NCBI GenBank assembly: GCA_037447655.1
Contig: JBBHKE010000999.1
Span: forward strand, 313,939-377,938
Length of the DNA: 64,000 nt
Reading direction: 5' to 3'
Source of the DNA: Zygnema cylindricum
Lineage: Eukaryota; Streptophyta; Zygnematophyceae; Zygnematales; Zygnemataceae
Position 1 is the stretch's first letter. Each line of letters begins with the position of its first letter. The notes beneath the pieces are model-generated. The model did not search any database. It saw only the letters and a program-made list of their open reading frames with translations, and was not told the origin of the DNA. Of the stretch, positions 22,101-33,287 are shown one piece after another. Both the position numbers and the translations under genes were made by a program.

Positions 22101-24310
22101 TAAATATGTCGGTTTTGAACTCTGGCAGGTGAGAGTACTCTCTGTGACGAAAGTGGTTTTTTGTTTCATAATGCTAATTGTTCCATTTTGGAATCCATAT
22201 GCGGTGGCTATAGCAATGTTAGTAGCTACAACTTAAATAGTACTGAATACTATTGTTCCTCAATTTGAAAGCCTAGACTGACATTTTTCTGTTTATCTCA
22301 AGGTCCTGTTTGCATTTCATGGTTTTTACTCTTTGGGGAGCTTCTGAAACTTTCCAGGTGAAAGCCGGTTCCATCTTTGACAACATTCTTGTCACAGACG
22401 ATGCTGAATATGCCGAGAAGTTCAGGAACGAGACCTGGGGAAAGATCAAGGATGTGAGTTTTTTGTCTGTTTCTACTCATATATATGCAAATGTGCCACA
22501 TAGGTGGTCAGGTATTTTTGTTTTAACGGTATTGTGTGGATATTTAAGTGTGTATATTGTTAGGTGTTTGTGGTCGGGAAAATAAGTCTGCGGGAATTTG
22601 TTGGTTCGTTTTGTTCTTTTAGGAAATCTGTTTAGCGTTACCCCCTTTTTTATATAAAGTACAGATTTTTTTATCTTGTTTTTTTTGTATGTAGGTTTTT
22701 TTTTAAAGGAAATTAGCTTCACGGGGTTTGAATTGTCAGACTTTCTTTTTGGAAAAGTTTGGTTTCAGGTGGTGTGTTTTTGCGCAGGAAATTGGTTTGA
22801 GGGATTGGTGACTGTCGAATTTTTGAGTTATTTCTGAACTAGTGCACTGAGGGAATGCAGGTGGAGAAGGAAAAGGTTGAAGAAGAGAAAAAGAAGGAAG
22901 AGGCAGCTGAGGAGGTATGTTAATGTGTCTTCTTTTCTGGATTTTGCTGAGCTTATGCCTTCGTTTATGGTAAATTGTCAGATAAACTGGTTAAGTAGGG
23001 CGCATAAATAAATTATGAGTGAAGAAAAAAAGAAATTTAGAGGCTGTTGTCGTTGATATTGTTTTGGTATCTTGGGTCTTTTTTTAATGTCTGTTTGCAG
23101 GAAGAGCGAAAGAAATCAGAAGCTGCTGGTGAGAAGGAAGAGGATGATGAAGACTCAGCAGTAAGTGGAACTAACTATTTGGAGTAACAGATTTGCTAGC
23201 TTCATGTGGTTATTGTTATTACTAGTATCAGACCGTGGTAGTATATTTGTCTCTGGTCACATTTGACCTCTTAGCCATCTAACAGAAACGAATTTGTGTT
23301 CATGGTCCATGTTTTACTAAAATGTTTTTCTTTCATGAGAGACATTTTTCAAAAAATGCATCTTTCTTGTTGGTTGTTTGATTCCAGTGTGGCTTAAGAA
23401 TTAGATGGTTCTCTTAAATTCTACGCAGACTATTGAGTAGGGCAGTTATAAATTTCAGAAATAGCCTTGTGGTGTAGTGTCCTGACTTTTGCTTATGGTG
23501 ACAACAAATGTCTTTAATGCATGAATTGGGACGGTCTTTTTTCATTATCAGGAGGATGATGCTGAAGCTGCTGAGGCTGCTGAGGCTGCTAGCGACTTAG
23601 ATGATGACGCAGACTCTCAACCAGAGGTAAGTTACTGAAATGATAGTGAAATTATCTGCCTTGATGTTTACGGGTGAATTTGTAGATTACGGTGGGCCTA
23701 ATTTCATATCAACCAGAAGACTAAGTGGAATTACAATTTACCTTCGAATTCCAGGGTAAACAGTTGTTATTTGTTAATTATTATCAAGGAAATAAGTTAC
23801 AGATTTCGCAATGACGTGCTGGAAAATGATGTGTGATGTGAGATAGAAACTTAAAATGGTGTGTTAGAATACTAGGTTAAGTTTACAGACATCCTACTGC
23901 CAGCCTAGTGACACCTGTCTCTTAGTGCAATAGAGGCTGTGAAAGATGTGGAAGAAAAAATCAGTGACCTGCTCGATAATGATTATGGTGGTTTGGATAT
24001 TAAGAACAGGACCTTGGTAGTTTCCACAAATTTCCACGAAGGTGGGATTTGTTTCAATGAGACTGTTTGCATAAATAATTTGTTTTGTATAGGCTACTTT
24101 CGCAGTTACCATTCTGCTGGTTCAATAATTTACTTCAAGTCAGAAAAACCTAAAAGGCTAGCTAAATATAGGTGAAGATTATGGCTTTCAGGTTCAACTT
24201 TTTTTTTTAGTTGATTTACTTGAAGGTGTACTAAACTCTCTTATTTTTTTCTCTTTTCTTTTTTTTCATTTCCTCTTTTATGTTTTGTTCAGGATCATGA
24301 TGAGCTTTAA
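19105..24310 (+). CDS. CRT: Calreticulin (ER lumen lectin chaperone), 14 exons
   Basis: Calcium-binding lectin chaperone of the ER. Exons by frame and GT-AG borders: 19105-19186, 19579-19686, 20128-20323, 20513-20771, 21095-21151, 21377-21424, 21621-21707, 21830-21887, 22061-22128, 22358-22453, 22861-22914, 23101-23160, 23552-23626, 24293-24310. They sum to 1266 nt, 421 residues, normal for plant calreticulins. Signal peptide: residues 1-18, ending SMASA, then KVYFEEKFDD. The N-domain has KHEQKIDCGGGYIKL and MFGPDICGYSTK, the family signatures. The P-domain has three IxDPxAxKPxDW-type repeats (exons 4-7) and three GxWxxPxIxNPxYK-type repeats. The C-domain (exons 11-13) is acidic and Lys-rich, with an AEAAEAAEAA run. 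The last exon encodes only DHDEL plus stop. There is no transmembrane segment, which excludes calnexin. The ATG is the only one before the signal peptide in frame. Confidence 0.96.
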
Positions 24311-25480
24311 GATTCGAACCCTTCGGCTGAGGTGATTCAATCTTTATGTAGATTACTTTCCTGTTGTGGGTTTTAAGGTTTTTACATATTGAGATAGTTC
24401 CAAAGTAAAAAGGAAAAAAAAAATGTTATTCAAAATCCGGCAACAATTTTTGCCTTCTACAATTGCAGTAACGTTTCTCTTATGTTTTCCCTGTTTTTGG
24501 TTTTGAATGCCGTCTGGCTGTTGGTATCCTGAAGTTACTAAATATTATAGGTCTATGTTCTTGATTTTGTGGCTTGTAAATGAAATGATAGAGCCGTTTT
24601 TTGTTTATATGGTTGAAGCACCATTATTTGCATAAATGTATGATTAGCTACAGAACTATACGATCCACTCTCAAGGAGAAGAAAGGATATGTCCCACTTA
24701 ATTTATTACCCTGCTAGAGAAACAATGTGTGGAAGTGACTGAGATTTCTTGTGATAAATGTTAGGATATGTCCTGTTCCAGGTTTCTAATGTTAGACTGT
24801 GGAACATATGTCGAGTGTTGTCTGTTTTTTGATCAGGATTTACTTCACAGACGTGATTGGTGGTGTTGAGTCAGGTTCAAAGCAGTATGTCAAAATTCAA
24901 CTTGTATTTCCTCTTTTTTTTTTACTCTTAGTAATTGGTAAGACTTTTAGATGAGGCTTTGGAGTTAGTGTGTACCCTTATTGGTATTGTATTTAACATG
25001 TTGATTTACTCTATGGCTTTCCTCTTCCCAAGGTTGAAAGGAATAGGGACTTCCCAAGGTAAGGGTTTTCTTTTCTGCATTCTAGCCAAATGAGAATCTT
25101 TATTATTGAAAATATGAATTGAAAGGAAGGATTTTTTTCTTTGTAAGTGATGAATCACTGATGGAGGATTGTGGATTCAGTTATTATAATGTATCAAAAA
25201 TCTAGGAAGGTTGAAAAGTGCCTTTGACAAAAGAAAAGCTCTGGAGGGGTGTAGAAAACAGTATCATGATATCCTGAGAAACTAAAGAGCAAGTGTACAA
25301 AACCAGAAAAAATCGAAATGTGGACCTGCTTCAAAAAAGCGTTAACTATTTGAGTAGATGAAATGAAAAGGTGATAATGGAATAAATTATTGTTACTCAG
25401 TGGACAAGGTTTACAAATCTCCATTCTTCCATTATTTGGACATCTTCTATGTTCTTTCTCCTTCGTTCAGTGAAATTTCA
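24311..25480. other. Calreticulin 3' UTR and downstream spacer
   Basis: T-rich sequence after the stop codon, probably 3' UTR for the first few hundred bases. No further gene seen. Confidence 0.5.
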
Positions 25481-25759
25481 ATGTTGTAATTCTGTTATAT
25501 CCTAAACATAAGCACAAGAAAAAAAAATGGCTGACTTAATCTAAAAGATTGATGGTAAACCATCGGAGCCCATGGGAACAAAAGGAATGAGTGATGAACA
25601 AACTGAAAAATGACATTTGGAGGGAAGTAACAAAAATGATAAGCAAGACAAATGCACTGAAACTACGAAAAGATGGCAGGTAAACCAAAAAACACCCATA
25701 GAAACAAAAAACAAGAAACGAATCATCAAAGGAAAGTCCCAACATCTATCAACAAAACC

Positions 25760-26200
25760 TCAACATGTCTATAAATCTACGTAAGGTAAGACCCCGATCC
25801 CTGGAGTAGCACGAGGAGGGAGCCCTGGGACACGATGACGATCCATAGCTGCAATAGACGATCCAAGGAGGATAGAAACCTGCACTCGTTGTAGGGCCAC
25901 ATAAACATCGACGATAAAAAGTACTGAAACAGAAGGTCTCCTAGGTCCCCGCCGCTCGATCGAGCACGGAGGAACTCATTCAAAGCCACACCCAAACAAC
26001 CAAATATCTCGAACGCCATCAGAATGAGGCCATCCATAGCATCGTGATGGGCATACTCACACTCCTTCCTCCTAGCCGCATCACGGGCGGCTACACCCAC
26101 ATGTCGAGCTGCATGATAAATGAAAGGATGATGATAAACCAGCTCAGTACATGGGAACTGAAGGAAAGAAAAAGTGGATACTGAAGCCAAAACTGGACAG
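25760..26200 (-). pseudogene. Relic of a reverse-transcriptase-type ORF (C-terminal part)
   Basis: The minus strand around 26110-25950 encodes AARDAARRKECEYAHHDAMD followed by MAFEIFGCLGVALNEFL. I recognise this pattern (Ala-rich helix, K..Y, then LAFE-FG and a leucine-rich end) from the C-terminal tail of RT-containing ORFs of non-LTR-type elements in plants and algae. In a different frame just downstream, YVALQRVQVSILLGSSIAAM resembles the VALQRGNA tail of the same proteins, so a frameshift separates them. No intact RT motif is visible upstream. Recognition is from memory and should be treated as tentative. Confidence 0.4.
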
Positions 26201-26349
26201 TAGTTGCGAAGGGAAGGAAATAAAGTGGAAAATCAATGTGAAAGAAACGAATACAAAGTAGAAGGGGATGTAGAACAAAACTAATCAAGAAGCAACAATT
26301 ACTAAAGCAAGGACACAACAGTGTGCTTCAACCAACATTACCTACCTGG

Positions 26350-28560
26350 AACTCAGTATGGCGACCGTGGGAAGCATGCTCAGGAATTTCAGGTACCTCC
26401 CTCAGAAGCGATAGTCGCAATGGTGTCCGGAGAGAACTAGCATGTCCGCTAAAGCAAGCGGAGGAATGAAACATGACACCCATAAATAACCGCTAGGAAG
26501 GAGAAGACACCGTTAGATACACGAGCGGCAACGATAGTGAGAGTATCCGCAACAGGAAATCGAGAGACAAGGGAGGAGGCAATAAGGCACCAAATTTCCA
26601 AGTAGGCAACATCTGATAGTAAACCCAACCCTCCTGCAAAGATAAGAAGAGATGCTTTAATGCGGGCCGTAGGCCGAGACTCGCGATCAAAAGCCCATGA
26701 CCTTACAAAACGTGGGGGACGTCCGTTAAGCGATCATCGAAGGCGGAAAGAGATGAGACAAATGTAGGGGTGGGTGGAAGTATGGGTGAGGAATGAGGGG
26801 CAATGGAGGAAACACCTCCTCAAAAGAGTAAAAACCACTTGGTTGTTCACGAGAGACAAATCTCTATGAAGACTAGAGTCAAGAAATTGGGCCACGGAAG
26901 TATCCGAACCAAGCAAGCAACCAATGCACGAAGTTTGGAAACCGTGAATGGGGAGTAAGGGAAGGAGAAATATCACAAAGCGACTAAACAACACACTTCG
27001 ACACTAAAACAAAAAGTATGGGTTTTGCCAAACGACCTTTGAAAAAGTTATAGGCCAGTACAGCTTCGTAAATAAGGTGGATAACGTGGGTGTCGTCCAC
27101 GACCTAAGAGAGGAGGCGAAAAAAACAAAAAAAAAAAAGGAAAGGGGAAGCGAAAGCGCGGAGGGCCCGGTGATGAGCAAAGGCAACTAAAGGTTCCCCA
27201 AGAGGATCTCCTTGACGAGTGCCGGTGGTGGAGGAAAAAGGGAAAAAAAAAAAAAAAAAAAATCAAATCAGTATCCGTTGAGAGGGAGAGGTGGCTGGTG
27301 AACTAGATCTCAAATTCCAAAATATAAGATCCTTATTCCTCGGCATTTGGCTACTTATCGTGACTTCTTGTATCTCAAAGTCAATATGTACTAGATTCTG
27401 GGACATTAAATCCTAATGAAAAACCCTAAAGCCAAAGTACTCGAAATAAACTTTAGTATAATTCTTTTTAAAATACAGCATGAAACAAGAAAGGGGGGAA
27501 AGTAAACGACACGGAGGCTGGAATTTTCTGTCGTTTTGTGCATCTAATAATGTGACATGTGATGGTATTGAACTCATTAGGAAATTGAAAGCTTGATATT
27601 TTTTCCCCGTTTTGTACCAACACAAACCTTGTACCCTACCACAAGTTTTGCGCAACGTTTTTCCACACACGGCAAGGAGTGCACAAAGATATTTACAGTC
27701 ATATTATTTTGACCCAATGATTCATTCATTACACGAACGGTTTATAGGGTTTTTAGGGTTTTCTACATTTTCAAACAAACATCAACAAGCTTAGGATAAT
27801 ATTTACTATCATATCCTTGAAGAATGGTAAGACATAATTAGCTTTTAAACTTTTGTTGAATTGAAATGTAATTGTTTTTTTTCATACATTTGATGTTGCA
27901 ACGGTGATAAACAGCACAGTTGTAAAACATATAAAAACAACCTCTTTTCCATTCAGTTTTGAATTTTCACTTTTTAAGATTGTAAACAGAAAAGCACATA
28001 AGTAATAGAAAGCCCGTAATATAAAACACACATTTGCTCACACTTTTGAAAGTTGAGACATACAGAAAATATACATTTAATTCTAATTTTTTTATTTAAC
28101 CATATGTTTAATAAGTCGCGATTGTTATCACCTTTAGATTTTAAAAAGTAAAAGACAAAGTTAAAAGAAAATAAAGAACTTTGAAGACATCCGTTCAGAT
28201 CTACACATCAACTTACTGTATTGTCAACATTATTAACTAACCGCAAACAATTTTCATATGATTTCTTGCTGTAAATTAACACTGATTTGTTTACCATAAG
28301 ACATTAGTATATATCTCCGCTAACCAAAACAAAACAAACATACACTAACACCTAAGTGTAGAGCTCATCTAACCAAACAAAAAAAAAAAAAAAAAGGGGG
28401 TACTGAAATTAGTGTGGAATAGTATTGGTAAAATAACTGCAAATTCGCAACCAACGAAAGCTACATTAATGGCTATTAGGGAGTCTAATTTCTTCTGGTG
28501 CAAACTAAAAAATATGTACACATAGTTCACCGCAAATAGTGTTGATGAATATTTGAAAAA
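26350..28560. other. Intergenic, possible further decay of the RT relic, then AT-rich
   Basis: 26350-27280 keeps a higher GC content and short minus-strand open frames and may be the rest of the decayed element upstream of the relic. I could not identify a domain. 27300-28560 is AT-rich and featureless apart from poly-A runs at 27247-27262 and 28380-28395. Confidence 0.4.
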
Positions 28561-28829
28561 ATTGATGTCTAACCGAAACCTCCGTCAACCTCTCCACAAG
28601 CTTCTTCCACTATTTGAAAAACATAATAGTGGCATGCGAATGACAAATCACTTGTTATTAAAAAAAACAAAAAACACCCAGAAGCCGTGAAAATTGTCAA
28701 AAACTTGAAAAGAAAAAAAAGGTCCCTCTCTTTCTCCCTGAATTGACTTGCAAACCTACCTGCCCAACTTCCACTCACAAATTTTGCGGTATTCTCCTAT
28801 CCTCCCTCCTCCTCCTCCTCCTCCTCCTC

Positions 28830-30137
28830 TTACACTATCTCCTCCCCACCGTCCATCCCTCCTTCCTCCATCCCATCACCCTCCATCCCTACTCCCTCCA
28901 TCCCCACTCCCTCCATCCCCCCTCCCTCTCCCTCTCCCTCTCCCTCCACCACCTCCTCCAAATCTTCCACCTCTCTGTCCAAATCGTATCCGTCGTCGAT
29001 CAAAACATTCTGAAGAATGCAACAGGCCATCACAAGAGCCGCCAGTCTTGAGGGGTCCGGCTGGTCCACCGCCCCCACTAAACATCTCCACTGTCTCTGT
29101 AAAGCTATTAAACTAAACCTCGAATCTCCTCCTCCTCTCTCTCCTCCTCCCCCTCCCCCTCCGACTCCCACTCCCCCTGCCCCTCCCACTCCCCCTCCCC
29201 CTCCCCCGACTCCTCCGATTCCTCCGATTCCTCCAAGTCCTCCTCCTCCTACTCCTACTCCTCCCCCCACTCCTATTAATCCTCCCACCACTGTTACCTC
29301 TCCTCCTACCACTCCATTTGCTCCTCCGACTGGTACCACTCCTGTTCCCAGCCCCATTCCTCCCATCCCTCCCATTCCTCCTATGACTCCCATGCCTCCA
29401 AATAACCCTCCTCCTCCTCCTACTCCCCCTCCCACTCCCACTCCCATTCCCACTCCTCCCACTCCCCCAACCGGAGCAACTATGGCCCCTCCAGGAACTA
29501 TCCCTCCCATCCCTCCCTTGCTCCGTACAGCTCTCACCAGTGCCTCCAAAGCATTCCCCTGAGGCCACAAATGCCTCCGGGGTCCTTCCACTTCAATTAT
29601 GGACTTGAGGACACGTGCCTGTACCTTACTGATTGTCGGTCGGGCAATTCCAAAAATTTTGGCGGGAGTCGTCAAATATCCTCCTTGAGCCAATCGATAA
29701 ACTCCGGCCATTAACTGTCTCTCTGGAGAAAGTCTCCTGTTAGGAATATTGGCCAATCCCGCGGGAGGATTTGTGGCTAAATGAGATTTTATGGATTCTA
29801 AAAGTCTTGTAAAAGAATCTCTGGGCAGCCGAAAAGTTTTTTGGAACGTCACGTCGTCGTAACTCGGTCCTTTGAACTCTTCTCTGATTGGACGAGCGAT
29901 TAGCTCACCGTTTTTCGTGAAGGAGAGCCGTCGTCGTTTTCCTAACATACCGGAAGCTACGGCTTGTTGAATGGACTCGTTCAACTGACGTTCTATGTCA
30001 GTTACACCGTTGATACTGCGGTTGATCTCATCCTGCATTGCGAAAAGACTGAGAGTTGACTTCTGAGAATAGAAGGCGGATATGGCTCGCATTATTCCTT
30101 CAAGTTCAGCCGCGGATTCCATGTCAAAGTCGTCCAT
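28830..30137 (-). CDS. PIF/Harbinger transposase-derived protein lacking the DDE core, with a glycine-rich insert
   Basis: Single open frame of 435 codons. Residues about 88-190 (FKGPSYDDVTFQKTFRLPRD, RRLSPERQLMAGVYRLAQGG, FGIARPTISKVQARVL) match the N-terminal helix-turn-helix region of HARBI1/ALP1-type PIF/Harbinger nucleases. Residues about 355-395 (LQRQWRCLVGAVD, AALVMACCILQNVL) match the family's C-terminus. Between them the nuclease domain should carry GAIDGTHI-like and further D/E motifs. Here residues about 212-345 are a Gly/Val/Met low-complexity run and no catalytic acid is recognisable. The tail is Glu/Gly/Met repeats (GMEGVGMEG). The ATG at 30137 is the first in frame, preceded by a TTTG repeat in the leader. 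It is likely a DNA-binding, catalytically dead protein: either a domesticated gene (as ALP1 is in Arabidopsis) or an eroding transposase. The long stop-free frame argues for some constraint, but GC-rich low-complexity DNA lowers that argument. Confidence 0.72.
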   Translation of the reverse strand: MDDFDMESAAELEGIMRAISAFYSQKSTLSLFAMQDEINRSINGVTDIERQLNESIQQAVASGMLGKRRRLSFTKNGELIARPIREEFKGPSYDDVTFQKTFRLPRDSFTRLLESIKSHLATNPPAGLANIPNRRLSPERQLMAGVYRLAQGGYLTTPAKIFGIARPTISKVQARVLKSIIEVEGPRRHLWPQGNALEALVRAVRSKGGMGGIVPGGAIVAPVGGVGGVGMGVGVGGGVGGGGGLFGGMGVIGGMGGMGGMGLGTGVVPVGGANGVVGGEVTVVGGLIGVGGGVGVGGGGLGGIGGIGGVGGGGGGVGGAGGVGVGGGGGGGERGGGDSRFSLIALQRQWRCLVGAVDQPDPSRLAALVMACCILQNVLIDDGYDLDREVEDLEEVVEGEGEGEGGGMEGVGMEGVGMEGDGMEEGGMDGGEEIV

Positions 30138-30186
30138 GGAGGCTGGAGTAGAGAAAGACCGACTTATTCGTTAGTTCGTTCGTATT

Positions 30187-30210
30187 TTTGTTTGTTTGTT
30201 TGTTTGTTTT
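30187..30210. repeat. (TTTG)n microsatellite
   Basis: Six tandem TTTG units in the leader or promoter of the Harbinger-derived gene. Confidence 0.9.
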
Positions 30211-30401
30211 TATATATATTTGTTTGTAAACGGTTGCAAACTTGAGTGAGAGTAAGGGTAAGGGTGTCAGTTTTAGGTTTCGGGTCAGAGTTAGGGCAGA
30301 CAGCAACTACAGTACTGCACCAATTTTCTTCTTAGGTTACAGAGCTACAGTAAATGTTGAAAAGTTGGGTTACGGTAGTCCAGACTCCTGAAAATCAGTT
30401 T

Positions 30402-30437
30402 TAGGGTTCAGATTAGGGTTAGGGTAACCCTAGCATC
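30402..30437. other. Short telomere-like stretch
   Basis: TTAGGGTTCAG then ATTAGGGTTAGGGTAACCC. Only two or three degenerate TTAGGG-like units, followed by the inverse CCCTA. Close to the plant telo-box but too short to be an interstitial telomere. Confidence 0.4.
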
Positions 30438-30513
30438 ATTTGAAAGTTTCAAAATTACAAACATTTGTGTCTAAGGTTCACTTTGCCGCTCTGCTTTGCT
30501 GTTTGAAACTCTA

Positions 30514-31397
30514 CACCTTGAATCGCTATTAGGGTGAACTTCCATTAGAGGAAAAGTGGGGTTGTTTACTGGACGCCGTACGATTTCGTACAGATTCGTA
30601 CCATTTTTTTGTTTTTTGTCAGACGAAACATGACGAAACAAGTCTACTGGATGTCTCCAATATTATAGACGTAAATGTCGACCGTTGGATTTTTCACTTT
30701 TTTAGATTCGCGAAGCAATCACGCACATCGTTCAGTGTGAAGGGAGGGTCGCGTACCATTGGTACACGTGAAAAGTAAAAAAAAATCCACCACGAACAGG
30801 CAATGTGAATCGAACACGTCGTACACGTCATGTGCCTTCCGCCACGGTCTATGCAGGTCAACCGAAATATCTTCGCACGCTCCTTCTGACATCCGCTGAC
30901 CTTAAAAGTTTGCGGCGCCTTTTTGACATTCCGTTCCGAAATTTTGAATTTCAATTTCAAAATTAAAATCTGGTCGCAAAATTTTCGTACGAATCATTAA
31001 CTACCTCCACCCGTACAAATATTACGTACAGATTTTCAGCTTGAAGAATATTTCTAGATTTTAAGAATCTGAAAACTAGCCTACGTGGCGCCATAATTGA
31101 GAACGATGGCACGACATAATGGAAGGCCGTGCCAGCAAACACTAGAAATAGACGTATCCGCATGTTTACTGGGACCGCCTAATGGAGAACAGGCCTTAGC
31201 GTCAATGTTTTTTTTGCCACATAAAACATATTTTCTCCGTACGCACTTGTTGGATTGTCAATTTGAGACCGCCAATCGGAAGCTGAGAATGTTAACTTTC
31301 AATCGCAACCGTCAGATCCACAATCCAACAAGTGTGTACGGAGAAAATATGTTTTAAGTGGCGAAAAAAACATTGACGCTAATAGCGATTCAAGGTG
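30514..31397. mobile_element. Foldback MITE 'D' (TA target), split by a Harbinger-like element
   Basis: Ends CACCTTGAATCGCTATTAGCG and its exact inverse at 31376-31397, flanked by TA on both sides. Removing the nested element (30532-31195) together with one copy of its TTA duplication leaves a 217-bp element whose two halves are complementary for about 70 bases each (AATGTTTTTTTTGCCAC, ACATATTTTCTCCGTACGCA and so on). Ends are of the same type as the A family. Confidence 0.88.
30532..31195 (+). mobile_element. Harbinger-like non-autonomous element 'C1', target duplication TTA
   Basis: Starts GGGTGAACTTCCATTAG and ends CTAATGGAGAACAGGCC. TTA occurs on both sides (30529-30531, 31196-31198), and the host MITE D reads CTATTAGCG when C1 plus one TTA is removed. 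664 bp, no transposase. Contains the internal block CATGTGCCTTCCGCCA shared with C2 and C3. Confidence 0.88.
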
Positions 31398-31964
31398 TAC
31401 TGTAGTGAGAGACATGTGTACGGACCTAGACCAAATTGTACAACGCGCAGTACGAAGTACGGAACTGCGTATGGCTCCCGGCCCGGTTCGATTTGGTCAG
31501 GTTCAGTTCCAGCTTTGGGCCAAACCATACACCAGCTTTGAGATTTAAAAACCAAACCAGGCCTCTGGATTCTGCCGAACCTAACGGTTCAAAGCGTAAA
31601 CCGTCCAAATTTTCTTAAGAAAACGTCGGATGGAAAAAACTACACCGCGAATCGTAATTAAAGTAAATTACTCTAATTCGGTCGCTCGAAATTTCGACTC
31701 TATGACATCAAATAGAGTAAACGATTCTATTTTTTTCATTATTCTAATTTAGGTAAGTTTAATTAGCGTAAAAAACTGTAATATAGGTTCGTTTTAAATA
31801 GTGTGGAGTACGGACGACGCTCGACCGTGCAAAATTGTACTTATAATGATTTAATAGAATCGCGCTCGCACGTGAAATCGCACTAAACGAAAAATCAATC
31901 ACATCGAAAAAAAGTCGTTCGCATAACTCTCGTCCGTCGACAGCATCGTCGTCAGTGTGAACAT

Positions 31965-33287
31965 TACACCGCCAATCGTTATTAGCGTGTAAGTTTTTTT
32001 AGCGTATAAAAATAATTACCGTGGTGTACGCTATTTAAGAATTTGAAAATTTTGGAAAAAATCATACATTCTAATTGTTTGGTTATGGTAATTTGGATCT
32101 TTGAAAAAAAAAATGTCGGTCGCAAACATGCTTACACTAATATAGGTATCCGTACGAAATATGACAAATCGTACACAAATCGTACATTCACACGGTCGAA
32201 ACGCGGCTGTCGGACGAATATGTGCGAGCGGGATTTTTTATGACCTGGTTTTTTTCCCTTTTTAGAACGCACATTCTCATGCGTCCGCGGCTACTAAAAC
32301 TAATTTATTGTACTTTTTTACTTAAAAAGGTACATTTATGTACTGTCTGACACTGACCTTACACCACTTTATTTAAGTGACAACGTACGGAAAATAACCC
32401 TAAATAGAATAAAGAAAAAAATAGAATGAATTACACTAATGGAGAATAAAAAAAAAAAAAAGCGGGACGGAATTAGCGTACACAACGCTAATAACGATTG
32501 GCGGTGTAGTGTTGGGTATCGAGGACCAATTATCGAAATATCGTGATATTTATCGGATATATCGCCAATATATCGTATCGACGATATATCTAGGCATTTA
32601 AAATGAAAAATAAATGAAAATTTTCACGTCTCCAAAGTCACTTGCTTTCGGACAAGGTGACCGTAAAATCTTTGCCGAAAAGAAATACGGTTTTTTCCTG
32701 AAAGTCAGCAGAGTGAAGGAGATCTGTGAGGTACATTTGACGCGGTACACTTGCAAAGTACACGTACATAATACGCAAGTACGGATTTACACACGAAAAT
32801 GGTCGGTTCTCAAATCTTTGACGATTTTAGATCGTCAACTTACAAAGAACCACTCAAATCAAAAAACGTATGTAAAAACTTGCTTACAGAAGATACGCGA
32901 TGTTAATCGAGGCCTCTGTAATACAGAAAGTTTGTTGTCCGTACTATTACAAAGACCTTCTCATGTAACCATACCCCAAATAAGTAATCATATGAATTAC
33001 AGAATGTGTACTTTTTTGTCGGTTACATTTTGCGGCGTCTACCTTTAAGTCACGGAACGAAAATCACGTCGTACAAGGCGTATCAGACAATTTGTTTTTT
33101 TCGCTAAAATAACATATTATATTAAAATATAAAATATTAAATTTGAAAAAATACTATACATCGCGATATATATCGCGATGATTTATGTTGGTCTCGGTAC
33201 GATATATCGAAGAGTTTGCTCGATCGATATTCGATATATCGAATATCGAGATTATCGCGATATGAGTTTACCCGATACCCAACACTA
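31965..33287. mobile_element. hAT-type element 'B1' inside A2
   Basis: Ends TAGTGTTGGGTATCG and CGATACCCAACACTA. A perfect 8-bp duplication GTGAACAT flanks it at 31957-31964 and 33288-33295, but only if MITE A1 (31967-32506) is recognised as inserted after the first two bases of B1. About 0.78 kb without A1. It serves as an empty-site reference for F and G in B2. A 144-codon open frame at 32614-33048 has no recognisable domain. Confidence 0.9.
31967..32506. mobile_element. TA-target MITE 'A1' inserted in the terminal TA of B1
   Basis: 540 bp, ends CACCGCCAATCGTTATTAGCG and CGCTAATAACGATTGGCGGTG, TA on each side (31965-31966, 32507-32508). Its right interior (AATAGAATGAATTACACTAA, poly-A, GCGGGACGGAATTAGCG) is the reverse complement of the left interior of A4, so A1 and A4 are sister copies in opposite orientation. 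Confidence 0.9.

Noticed and set aside
19105-24310. Calnexin as the identity of the chaperone gene
   Set aside because: The protein ends DHDEL, has no transmembrane segment, and its N-domain reads like calreticulin.
24293-24340. B-box-like GGGTTCGAATC on the minus strand just after the calreticulin stop
   Set aside because: No D-arm or other tRNA feature nearby. Likely chance.
29017-29562. Proline-rich plus-strand frame over the Harbinger-derived gene
   Set aside because: It is the antisense shadow of the Gly-rich coding repeat.
32614-33048. 144-codon frame in hAT element B1
   Set aside because: No hAT transposase motif, and the frame is broken in B2 and B3. Treated as chance.
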